Source: Plicaturopsis crispa FD-325 SS-3 (lineage: Eukaryota > Basidiomycota > Agaricomycetes > Amylocorticiales > Amylocorticiaceae). Taken from it: DNA of 34,263 bases. The translations under genes and the position numbers were made by a program. Where the stretch lies: NCBI GenBank assembly GCA_000827205.1, contig KN832581.1, positions 80,769-115,031 of the forward strand, written 5' to 3'. Positions 19,888 through 29,607 of this stretch are shown piece by piece; position 1 is the first letter of the stretch; the number at the start of each line of letters is the position of its first letter. The notes under the pieces were generated by a model. That model was given only the letters and a program-made list of their open reading frames with translations. It ran no database searches and was not told the origin of the DNA.

Positions 19888-21161
19888 TTGACGATATATA
19901 CTGTAACGGGGCTAATTTCGGCTCATGTAGACAAAAGCACACTGGCTGAGTACATCGACGACGACGACGGCGAGCGCTGCACGACTGACGCCGCTCCCGC
20001 TCCGCCAGCCCCATCACCCGCTCGCCTTACATCCACCACGCAGGCTCCCCCTCCTCCTCCACAATCAGCTCCTCCACCTCCCTCACCACCACTACCGGTG
20101 CAGCCGCCACAACACCCACTACGTGCCAACCATCTGGCCTCCGCAAACCCTCAAGCCTCCGCAATCGGCCCTCGAGTACACGCACCACCTCCACCACCAA
20201 CGGCAACTCCTCCTCTCCCTCATCCACTCGCCGTGCAGCCGGCGGTCTGCAGCCGGCAGTCCGAACAACGCCACGCAAGGAGCCGCGCCGCCGCTGCAGC
20301 AGCGCATCCGGACGAACCCGCACATGCCGCACACGAAGGACGTCGAGATCGCGCCCGCGACGGTGATTTACTGGAGCCCCGCGCCCGTGCACGGCGTCCT
20401 CCCCATGCGCAGCATGCGCGCGCACAGTGTCGCCCTCGTCGATAATGTTGCGTGGCTGTTCAGCGGGTGCGATGATAAGGGGTGTTGGAAGGATATTTAT
20501 TGTTTTGATATCGGTGAGTCTCTGTTCCTCGAGTTCCCCATTCCACCACCATAAAATTAAAGTCTCGAAAACAACTTATCTACTACTCCCCACCCAACCC
20601 TACTCGAAAATCAATGCTAACACCCCCTAGACACGATGTACTGGACCCACCTGCCGCGCACCCACCGCCACCCTCGTCGACCGCCGCCTCGTCATCTTCG
20701 GCGGCGGTCAGGGCCCCGTCTACTACGACACCACCTACGTCCTCGACACCGTAACGCGCACCTGGACGCAGGTTCACCTCTCGCACGATACGGGGACAAC
20801 TAATACGGTGCACCCGTCGCCGTGCCGAGCACACACGGCGGTGCTGTACAAGGGCAAGATCCAGATCTTCGGCAGCAGGAACGGCATGACCGCGCTCAAC
20901 GATACGTGGACGCTCGATGTCAGCGGCGTCGGCCGGGCGCGGGGGAGGGATGAAGTGGGTAAAGAGGCAGATGGGACGGCGATGGGGATGCGGTGGGAGA
21001 TGATCGAGACGCGGGGAAGGAAGCCGCTGCCGCGGGGGTACCACACTGCAAACCTCGTGGGGAATATCATGGTCGTTGTGGGCGGGAGGAGTCACATCTC
21101 GCATCGCGAGATTTTGGCCAGCGACCGCGTGAGGTACGAGCACGTTCACGTCTTATACTAG
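19888..21161 (+). pseudogene. Kelch-repeat protein pseudogene
   Basis: Broken gene for a beta-propeller protein with kelch repeats. A Pro-rich N-terminal part leads to ~20330-20513: MRSMRAHSVALVDNVAWLFS and WKDIYCFD, one kelch blade. An intron at 20514-20630 joins in frame to DTMYWTH. The frame is then lost through a small deletion. The next blade continues in another frame at ~20663: LVDRRLVIFGGGQGP, YYDTTYVLDTVTRTWTQV, and then RAHTAVLYKGKIQIFGSRNG with LNDTWTLDV. A last blade (RGYHTANLVGNIMVVVGG) ends at ~21090, after which the sequence diverges. The RAH-L-GG-W blade signature is clear. Related fungal kelch proteins act in polarity or signalling, but the role of this one cannot be told. 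It is truncated and frameshifted. Confidence 0.75.
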
Positions 21162-22199
21162 CCTATAAGGACCCCATGTAAGTCTTCGCCCTCGTCGGTC
21201 TGCCCTGTGGTTGCTCCGCTGATTTAGGCTATTTCAGGCAAGACCTACACGGGATTTTAGCCAGCGATCGCGATCGCGTATCGTACAAGCAGGCCACATT
21301 GAGTGCTCGTTAGGTTTGTGTAGTGTTTTACCTTGTCTTTCGGTGCTGTGGCTAACATCTTGTATTTGTAGGTCATCGGTGTGGTTTACCGACGCCATAA
21401 TCCGCAGTCCTCGGCGTCACAAACATGGCAAGCTCCATCAGCCGTTGCCTATGTCTCGAGGTACGTTTAGTTCGCCTTCACACACAAGTTTGGGTACTGA
21501 TGATATCTTACTTGTAGAACCCCTTTGGTCCTTGTCGTCCTAGCCGTGCGTCTGACATGAGCGGCGCGTAGCGCCGCCTCTCCCCTCATTGTACGTGGTC
21601 GATGGGTGCGCCATTGTGCACAGCACAGTATATACGGATCATGTTCCCGAGAGCGGTGCTAGCCGCTCGCCAAGTCCGCAGGTGTGTTCGCTCTCCCTTA
21701 ATGCGCGCATACGTCCTCATGAATACTCATTCGCAGGTCCGAACGGTCGTGCAACAAGTGTTGTACCTCCTCTTCGCGACCCTATCCGTCCGTGCGCACC
21801 CGTGGAATGTGCGCATTACCGCAAGTTCTGGCGGTGGGCCCTCCGGTATACATCTTCCTCCTTATCGTGCTTTACATTTTTTGACCGTTAATTTCCAGAA
21901 AAATTCTGATTGGTTGGGTGGCCCATGACTTTGCCCGTTCAGTGGCTGAGCGGGCAAAGTTGTCAGGTATTGTCTTCCTCACTAATCTTGGCTCAACACA
22001 ACACAAATCCGCAACAACGTGTGGTACCATCCCTCAAGGGCAAGCCTCCCTCTTCGCGGCCGACTGCACTGCGGCTGCAAACGGCAGACTGGAAAGGGCT
22101 GATGGAGCGCGGGATCAAGGCAATCCTGAACGGCGCAAAGGAGGTCATCACGGTGTTCGACTCGGGAGCACCGTAGCCCCGCCGGCGCTTCGCCTCGAC
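21162..22199. other. Intervening sequence with a perfect palindrome and coding-like scraps
   Basis: GCGGCGC-GTA-GCGCCGC at 21561-21577 is a perfect hairpin of the same class as those in the 10.1-10.8 kb tandem repeats. ATTTTAGCCAGCGATCGCG near 21255 repeats ATTTTGGCCAGCGACCGCG near 21113. At 21918-21966 one frame reads VAHDFARSVAERAKLSG before a GTATTG, exon-like but unrecognised. No gene can be assembled. Confidence 0.4.
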
Positions 22200-22600
22200 A
22201 CTGAATCTCGCGACGACGACAACGGACGCGGCATCAACGTTCTACTCGGCGCATCGCGCGAGCGGGCGGCCCAGGATGCACTACATGAAGCTGCAGTAGT
22301 TGCACGGCCAATAGGACCTTGTCGACCAGGGCTGCCCCGCGGCTATCTTGTTCGTGGACGCCGCGCTGCAGCGGGAAGAGGGTGTCCTCATTCAGTGCGT
22401 ATCTCGCACGGTCGTAGCTAATTTCCCACTAACGTGTGTGTGTGTGTAGCTGCCAGTGTGGCATCTCGCGCTCGGCGACGATGGTCATCGCTCTCGTCAT
22501 GCGAGCGCAAAGGCATCAGTGCAGCAAGCTTATGCGTATGTTAAAGAAAAAAGCAAATGGGTTGGACCCAATATGCCGTGCGTACACTATCCTCCTCGAT
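22200..22600 (+). pseudogene. Dual-specificity phosphatase pseudogene
   Basis: The catalytic signature of a dual-specificity (Cys-based) phosphatase is present: GVLIH ending exon 1 at 22394, a 55-nt intron at 22395-22449 ending in a GT-run plus AG, then CQCGISRSATMVIALVMRA. Joined, the HCX5RS loop is intact, with the nucleophile Cys in exon 2. Upstream, INVLLGASRE resembles the start of the domain, followed by a frameshift. Then MHYMKLQ and LHGQ are each cut by in-frame TAG at 22297-22299 and 22312-22314, before DLVDQGCPAAILFVDAALQR. Downstream, AYAYVKEKSKWVGPNM lies in another frame. So at least two nonsense changes and two frameshifts kill the gene while its active-site loop survives. Such enzymes dephosphorylate MAP kinases in fungi; the substrate here is unknown. 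Confidence 0.8.
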
Positions 22601-23393
22601 GTCGACGCGTGCTCACACAACGCGCAGTGTTATTTATCAATGACTCCACCTGCAGTGCTGTACCCATTGACATATCCACCGGACCGTCCGAGCCCCGCAG
22701 CGTGCCCCTTTGCGGGGTTCTTCGCAACGTACATCCGTGCATCATGTCCTCTGTCCATGGGCGGCGCGCGGGTGGTACAAGCGCCACACTGAGCGGTGGC
22801 GACAGGCTTAGCTGTGCGAGCGTCCGTGCCGTGCCGCCTAGTCCAGCTTGTTGCCGGCGTGCACGAAGGGTGCGCGGTCGGCGGCCTTGTGCGCGTCAAC
22901 CTCTAGCGGGGTGGGTAGGACTTGTGCGACACCTTGCCGACCACGGTGCTTCCAACCTCCTCCCTGTCTCTTCTACCTCCTCCTACGTCCCCGTCGCTCT
23001 CTGGTCTCTTTGCCATACCCTCCACATTACTGCCTGCTCCTCAGCACCTCCGCTTACCGCCTCCGCGCTGTTCTCACCACCCTCTGTTATGTGTACGTGT
23101 GCTGCTCCTCATCTTCAGCCACATGAGTCCTGTCCAGATACTTACAATACATCCATGCTTTATCAATGCACACATTAGAACCTCGACATTGTGCTGCACG
23201 GCCTCGCTGCCCATTATTCGATGTGATAGTGCATGCGGCTGTCATGCCTATTAGGCCTCGCTCTGGCTCCTCAGCAACCTGGTGAATGCATGGCTCTTCT
23301 GAAATGGTGTGCTCGCATGTACACCTCGTGAAGGTGATGTGTCCATCCTTGCTCGAACGGGGCGGATTGATGTGAATGTGGAAATCAAAGGGG
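22601..23393. other. No supported gene; decayed sequence before the recombinase
   Basis: No gene is assembled. On the minus strand near 22905-22845 a short frame reads EVDAHKAADRAPFVHAGNKL, coding-like but not recognised. C/T-rich sequence fills 22970-23080. The left end of the Crypton-like unit should lie somewhere in this stretch. Confidence 0.4.
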
Positions 23394-23400
23394 TATAAAA
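23394..23400 (+). promoter_or_regulatory. TATA box of the tyrosine recombinase gene
   Basis: TATAAAA lies 60 bp upstream of the ATG at 23460 in a G-rich context (GGGGTATAAAAACAGG). The distance is right for a short 5' leader. It is one of the clearest core promoters in the window. Confidence 0.6.
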
Positions 23401-23459
23401 ACAGGAGCTGCAAGTCTGAAAGAGCCGTGTTGTACACCCCCATCATCTCAGCTAACGAT

Positions 23460-25144
23460 ATGTCGCAACTTAGTACTTCACCGGCTTTTGCTGGTGTCCG
23501 CACTGCAGTAAAATCTGCTGACTCTACTGACCCTATTGATGTCGGGCAGATCCAGGATGACATTGACGGCGAGCAAGACTGCTATCCCCCGGTGCCTCCT
23601 ATATCTGGTGCCCGCAAATTGGAGGACGTTATGAGGGACGCTTCGAAAGGTGTTACGGACGCAACAGATGCGGAGTACAAGCGGTAAGTTTACTTAGCTA
23701 TCTCGATAATGACCTAGGCTAATACATGCATTTCTATCCAGACTAAACAAGCAATGTACGGTGTTTATGCGCGACCAGGGGCTGATTGCAAAGGACGCGG
23801 AGTTTTTCAGTTCCAATCCCATTACGAATGCACTACTTTACATTGCCGCCTGGATTATGCACGAGTAAGTGGCTGTCGTTTAGCTACACAATGACTCACC
23901 AACATCGTCCAGCTGCGACGAAATCAACCTTGATGGCACGCCTAAACCCCACACCCAAAGTCGCAGCTCCTATTCGCATGCACAGAAAATGCGAGCCTCC
24001 GCAACGTACGCATTTGGGCGTATTCATGGTCTTGGGATCCTGCCCTGGCATCAGAATGATGCTGGTCGGATGGTTGGGAATCCGTCTGTCTCCACCACCG
24101 TGTCGAGCTTCATGTTAAGCCTCCACCGGCGTAAAGTATGTCTTCTTTTCAAGGCTGCCGGTGGATATTTCAATAACTACTATTGCAACAGATTCGACTT
24201 GGAGAAACCTCCACATGTGCCCGTGCAATCACACCCGTAAGTTTGACACCACGACAAGGTCGAGTGTCTGCAGCTAACCCAATCATTTAGGATATCATGG
24301 AGAAGCTCTATGAATTCAATGGGCGCCCCGAGAACTGGGACCCAAAGCCATATGTACCAGGCACACGGACAGCCGATCGAGCCAACTGGGGCGGCCCAAA
24401 CACTCGTCGCATGCTGCAAGCGATATACACTCTTGCATTTGTATGTATGCTTCGCTTTGACGAAGTCCTCAAGATACAGATCCACGAGATGAGGTTTAAT
24501 GCTGATGAGTCCTTCACATTGACGCTACCGTTTCGCAAAACCCATCAAGAAGGAGGTATGTCCTAGTCCGTTTGACGACAAATTCAGGTTCTCATCTAAC
24601 GGTACCCGGCCTCAGGTATTCAGCCCTACGTTCTGCATCCGTTCCCAGACTGGGAAGCACATTTATGTCCCGTTCGTGGAGTGAGTCAGTGGCTCCTGAC
24701 GAGCCAGCTTAAAAGAGGCTATCTGTTCCCAGCAATGAGGTCTGGTGACCGCATCGCGGAAGATAATAGTGTCCCAATGGTACGTCGCAATGCTTCTTAT
24801 AAACCAGATACATCTCAGGCTCTGACTTTTGGTAATAGACAACGGAGCAGTTCTTAGAGCTGTTCCGTAACAACTTGATCGACATCAAGGTAGACCCGCA
24901 CCCATATGGGACTCACTCATTCCGCCGCGGTGGGTGCCAGTGGCTTGCTGTCTACAAGCGCTGGACCTTGCGGAAGATTTGCGAATGGGCAGGCTGGAGT
25001 ATGAACTTTACGCACTTGACCATTGTCAAGTACCTCATCTCTTCAAACGATGAGGCCGGGGAGCGGAGGGAGGAATTCTTCAAACCAAACCGTAAGCCAG
25101 CCACCAGATGCTACTCATGTGGTCGCACATGCCATTGCTCGTAG
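23460..25144 (+). CDS. Crypton-like tyrosine recombinase, 7 exons, intact
   Basis: The encoded protein looks like the tyrosine recombinase of Crypton DNA transposons, which would excise and integrate a circular intermediate through a covalent Tyr-DNA bond. Exons are 23460-23683, 23742-23864, 23913-24135, 24192-24236, 24291-24555, 24616-24779 and 24839-25144. All introns are GT-AG and the exons add up to exactly 450 codons with no internal stop. An N-terminal SAM-like region (ATYAFGRIHGLG, TCARAITPDIMEKLYEFNG) precedes the catalytic domain. Active-site residues are Arg260 (CMLRFDEVLKI), His374 and Arg377 (GTHSFRRGG) and Tyr413 (TIVKYLIS). The C-terminus ends in a Cys cluster (CYSCGRTCHC). I see no long C-terminal GCR1_C-type domain, which many described Crypton recombinases carry. 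It faces the SAP-like gene tail to tail at 267 bp. With all key residues present it is a candidate active enzyme. Confidence 0.85.
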
Positions 25145-25411
25145 TTGTCTCTGTGCTGTGCTATACATGTATTTCGCCTGTCCCTTCACGGGGCTGCTGA
25201 TTGAATACTATTCCTGTTACGGAGTGTCTCTCTAAAGTCATAAGAGCCTACTGCAGCATGCATTTTGTACCCAGCTACTCTCATTCAAGTCATCAATCCT
25301 ATATTTAAAGTTGAATGGACCGAAACTCGATAGCAGGACTAATGAAGTTGTTATATAGTACGACAAGCATAGCAGGTAGGCATATATGTAAGGAATGTAG
25401 GGTACAAGTAA

Positions 25412-27057
25412 CTAATTAGGATGACGGCTACGGTATTTCGACGCAATGCTTGCTGGGTCCGTCATGACACGATGCGTGTTACCCTTGCGATAACTGAAGA
25501 CCACATCAAACTCGTCACCATACTCAGCCTTGGCCCGTTCAACGATCTCTTGATCAGCTTGCATGCGCTGCTGCCTGAGGATCGAGGCGATCTTGGTATA
25601 CGACATGTAAGTTCCGTTCTCCTCGGTAAATTCTGCCCAAAAGGCCTCGCGCGAGCCGCGGCGGTAGCGCTCGACAATGAACTGTGGTAGATAGATGAGA
25701 AAATATAGACGAGCTAGCGGATACGGGTACTCACTTTCCAATCACACCAGGGAGCCTTAATCCCTTTCCATTGCAGCTCCTTCCCGTAGCGGTAGAGCTC
25801 AGGCCAATATACGAGAGCAATGGGGCGGCCTTGAAGCTGAAGCACAGACTCTCGTCCCCAGTGAAGCGAGGTGTCGTCCCACATGGCGTTGAGGCGGGGA
25901 AGGTTCTTGGCAAAAGTCACAGCCGGCGGGTCAGACACCTCCTCCTTTGTGAAGGAAATCATGGTTCCATCACCAAGCTTGAGCGTGTGGTGTGCAGACA
26001 GTGCAGAAGAACGTGGTGGTGGTGGTGGTGGTGTGGAAAGAGCCAAAGTCGAGGAAATCGAGGAGGATGCGGACGAGGGAGTCAGCTCCGGGAGAGCGGA
26101 CGGCGTTGTCGGTGTCTGCAGCAACGGAACGGACAGGCGGGGGTCATACAGGGACAGTGACGCATTTACAGATGCACCCGACCCTAGCAGATGCAGCGTG
26201 ATTGCCTGCAGGGTCTGCTCCGTAGTCTCCATATGCTTTTGCAGGGCAAGCGTGTCGAGTGAAGGCTAGAGACGGAGGTTCTGACCGTCAGTATAGGGAG
26301 CACACGGTCAGAACATGTGCAATACCTCGTTTACAGGGGTCGGTGGTGGTGCAGGAGGGGCAGCCTTCGGAACTGAGCGCAGGCGCGGGTACTTGATGGT
26401 CATAGCAGTAACCTAAGCAAAGAGGATTAGCGAGACTGGTCGGGGAGATTGCACGGACGCGCGCACCCATTTTGTCACGTTCTCCACCTCTTCAGCAGTT
26501 CTGGTGTCCTTGGAGCGTTCTGTAGGCAGCGCATGACGGATAAAGCCATCCGCCGTGCTTTCGCCAGAACCTCCGAATAGCTCTTGGCGCCTCCGGGTGG
26601 ACTTTTTGACCTTTGTCTTTGAGCTGCGCGACGTCGCTTGCGGTCCCTTGTGCTTCTTGCGTGCGGGGTCGAGAAGACTGATGATAACACGTTACTCAGT
26701 AAGAAGACAACAAATAGCATCGGACGTACCTCGTCCATGCGGCGCGGCCAGCGCTGAACGCGGAGAGCTTCGCAAAAAGCCCTGCCTTGTTCAGGCCAGA
26801 GTAGTTCGCAAGCTTGAAGTCCCTGCACAGCTCTATGAGTTCGGCATTCTTCATGTCATCACTGTGAAAAAGCAAGCGGTCAGCTAGAACGGAGGGGCGA
26901 CAGGTCGAGCTTACATGACAAGGTATGCAACCTTGTGCAGCCCGTCCTCCCCGATCTCCCCTGGGAACGGCATCCCACGTTTCTCGAGCGCGAGGGTATC
27001 GCGATTGGGCGCCGTGGATTCAGGCGCTGGCGGCGCGCCCATCTCGATGTCGCGCAT
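25412..27057 (-). CDS. SAP-motif protein convergent with the recombinase, 6 exons, intact
   Basis: I assign exons 27057-26915, 26861-26730, 26677-26467, 26412-26326, 26265-25735 and 25681-25412. All introns are GT-AG, and the sum is 458 codons without a stop. Residues ~49-85 (MKNAELIELCRDFKLANYSG then LNKAGLFAKLSAF) match a SAP motif, a helix-turn-helix-like fold that binds AT-rich DNA. A Lys/Arg-rich stretch (ARKKHKGP, KTKVKKSTRRRQE) follows, then a Pro/Ser-rich linker with a poly-Pro run. An aromatic-rich C-terminal domain spans ~310-425: LNAMWDDTSLHW, LVYWPELYRYGKELQWKGIK, WCDWKFIVERYRRGSREAFW, SYTKIASILRQQR. I know that C-terminal pattern from uncharacterised Agaricomycete proteins; whether it is a diverged GCR1_C-like DNA-binding domain is a guess. 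The start could also be Met at 27069 or 27042. The role is unknown. Intactness and position suggest a partner gene of the recombinase. Confidence 0.75.
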
Positions 27058-27419
27058 GGGCTCCTGCATGCCGGGATCGGGGAGGAGACGGATCAGGACG
27101 AGAGCGAAGGCGCCGGCGACGACGACGAGAGCGACGGCGACGGCGACGCGCGTGTCAGCGAGGTCGATGTGGAGGCCAGCGCACAGCGAGCGCAGGAGAC
27201 GGCGGGAGACGACAGCAATTTGTAGGCCGCCGGTGCCGAGCTCCAAACGGGCGGCGGCAGCCTGCACGATTTGGTTCCATTGGAGGGCGGCGAACGTCCT
27301 GGGGTCCAAGCTGGTCAGCGAGCGGGATCGAGATAGTCGAGAGGAAACGCGGCTGTGGCTGAATCGTGGTCGCGAAGCCAAACACAGCAGCCACCGAGGA
27401 CCGTCTCGCCAAAAGACGG

Positions 27420-29218
27420 TTCCCGTCCGCTTCCGGGGCCCGACGGTGATTCCGGCGTGACCACACCGTCTTTCTTCCGAGAGAAGACAGACTCGCGGCG
27501 CTGTAGCCACAGCGTCATCTGGCGAACATACTCGCGACGCTTGCTAGCACGGTACGCATCTTTTGTGAAGTCAATGTGTAATCGCTCTGAAGCCTCCGTA
27601 TTGTAGCCGTCCGCAGATCCAAGGTTCCGAATGGCGTCGGCGTAATGCAGCATGGAATGAAATTTGGGAATGTTGAAGTGGGTGCGAATCCCGAGCGTAA
27701 CAAAGATTTCTTTGCGAGTATGGAACTCCTCGAGGGCCGCCGACATCTTCGCGAGAGATTTCGATGTGTGAGTGTTGGAATTGGAATAATAAATAAAGTC
27801 GACTATGGCTCGGGCAGCGGCAATGACATCCGGAGGGACACATCCAGGAAGCGTGCCGACGAAAATCTTCTCCATTTCTCGATACTCGTTACCGGTCCAC
27901 TGGGAGATCGTCGATATTCCCTTCGTGAAGTGGCGTAGACCTGCATGGCCAGGCATGGCACGAAAACGTCGGTCGATCTCCTCAGCACCACCTGTTGCCA
28001 CCTCCGTACACCATTTAACAAGATGATCTTTGAACACGCCTTTGTGGAGTTGGTGAAGGATGTCGGGGCTGATAGAGGCGAAGATGTCACAGTGAGGTAG
28101 ATTGGCCCAGAATGGTTGAGGGATTGCGCGGGCGCATGGCTTTGGGAATATTGCCCACAGTGAGATATACGGGCCATGCTTTTTTGTCGCCACTGAATAC
28201 TGATAGATGAGTTTTGTCCGATGCCAGGATAATGGGTGCGATGGTGGCGCCCTTTGGAAGTAGTTCCTAACACAGATGCATGTTAGTTGAATTCAACGGC
28301 GGTGATTCTGCAGACAAACTGACCTGAATTTTCCACCACCAGTCGGCTGTCCATGCCTCATCGTAGACACGGTCCTCCCCATGTTTGTCGAGGAACACAT
28401 GCTCTGGCGCGTACTTGAGATGGTCTCGGAATGTCGGATTCCCTAGCAGCTCGCGCACGCAGTCCACCGGATCTCTCCGCCAAAGTTCCAGCTCCTCTAC
28501 CATCGGTTTTTTGTCCTCGTCAAGTTTATCTCCTGTGACGGTCAACATGTCGCAGGACCATCCTGGACCGGTGGGGAGCTCGTCAATCCGCTCAAGTAAG
28601 TTGCGGCTGTTGTGATATGATGTTTGTGTGCGCTCTTTAATCTAGTATCGCCCCAGCCTGTTAGTACGTCGGAAACCCGTGGACCTGAGAAGTGCTCACA
28701 ATCGGGAGCTTGAGAAATGATTCCGTTTGTGTCTTCCCTACGTTTTTCATGAGCCATGATGCCAGTTCCTACTCGTCCTCGTCTTCGAACGGCCCCCAAA
28801 ATCCATGGTCCTTTCCAATACCCTCTCGTTAAATTTGCTCAAATTTTGTCCACCCTTCACCAACTGATCCTCCAGCATTCGCCGATCCTGGGAAATCCTG
28901 AACCCATCTCTCGTGCGTCTTTCCCGGCGCATCCTCATCTTCTATCTCCTCCACCCGAGCTCTTTTCGATGGTCGTGGATTGGGCTCGTCCGCGTTGTTC
29001 TCACACACGATCTCAGCCATGGGAGTGACCTCCGGTGCGTTGCTGTGTCGTATGTTGCCGTCTCCGCCCTCATCGCTCACACCTGCTTCCACAACAATTT
29101 GGGCGTCCAGCGGATAGCGCCGTCGATACAAGTCACGGCATGTACGAGTGTGGATGACATGGAGGCGGACACCCTGCCGACTAGGCAGCCATTTCTTGCA
29201 GAAATTGCGTTGAGGCAT
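27420..29218 (-). pseudogene. Second Plavaka transposase copy, dead and truncated
   Basis: The N-terminus at 29218 begins with a degenerate zinc finger (FCKKWLPSRQGVRLHVIHTR then TC). RWVQDFPGSANAGGS leads into two in-frame stops, TAA at 28829-28831 and TAG at 28769-28771; the second sits where EDEDEWELASWLMK expects Trp. The frame goes on through ELELWRRDPVDCVRELLGNP and WTADWWWKIQ. A 57-nt intron (28323-28267) leads to [20 protein letters not shown] and TVGNIPKAM. There the frame shifts near 28140, and the family's middle part (CPVC knuckle and surroundings, some 150 or more residues) is missing. [36 protein letters not shown] and [20 protein letters not shown] follow. Recognisable sequence ends near 27420, where the upstream region of the SAP gene begins; the frame itself runs to 27315. 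It is clearly inactive. Confidence 0.85.
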
Positions 29219-29607
29219 GAGTAACGCAGGAAGCTAGGTTTGTTGCGAGCACAAGGTGGGTGATGTCTTAGTCGTATTTTTGGGGGCTACGTATTGGAGC
29301 TGAAGCTGAGTCAAAGGAACTGAACGTTGCAGAGCGTATGAGCGGACAGGATACGGCATTGAATGCCGAATATTTCCATGCAAACAAGTGCAACGACGGT
29401 ACGTGGTTCTTGGTTACCGCAGCGCCCAGCATTTCAGCTTACGCGTATAGCCTCTTGCTTCAGACGGTCACCTAAAAGCTTGTCTTTCCACAAGGTTTCG
29501 TTTCTCTTTTCCAAGTGCGCCTTTTCCGGCGTGAAACATCATTTGTGAGCAGCTGGAATTGGTTACAATACTCCCCGAACTCATTGCGCGCTGTATTTTG
29601 TCAGGAC
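29219..29607. promoter_or_regulatory. Intergenic region between head-to-head Plavaka copy and DUF6532 gene
   Basis: 390 bp separate the two divergent starts. I see no clear TATA box and no word shared with the terminal regions at 5216 or 15392. It must hold the promoter of the DUF6532 gene. Confidence 0.4.

Noticed and set aside
20583-21149. 188-codon minus-strand frame
   Set aside because: Shadow of the kelch pseudogene, whose plus-strand blades are recognisable.
26911-27510. 199-codon minus-strand frame as a separate gene with a membrane segment
   Set aside because: Its 3' part is exon 1 of the SAP gene. The hydrophobic Val/Ala stretch lies in the upstream pyrimidine-rich leader and is not needed for the gene model.
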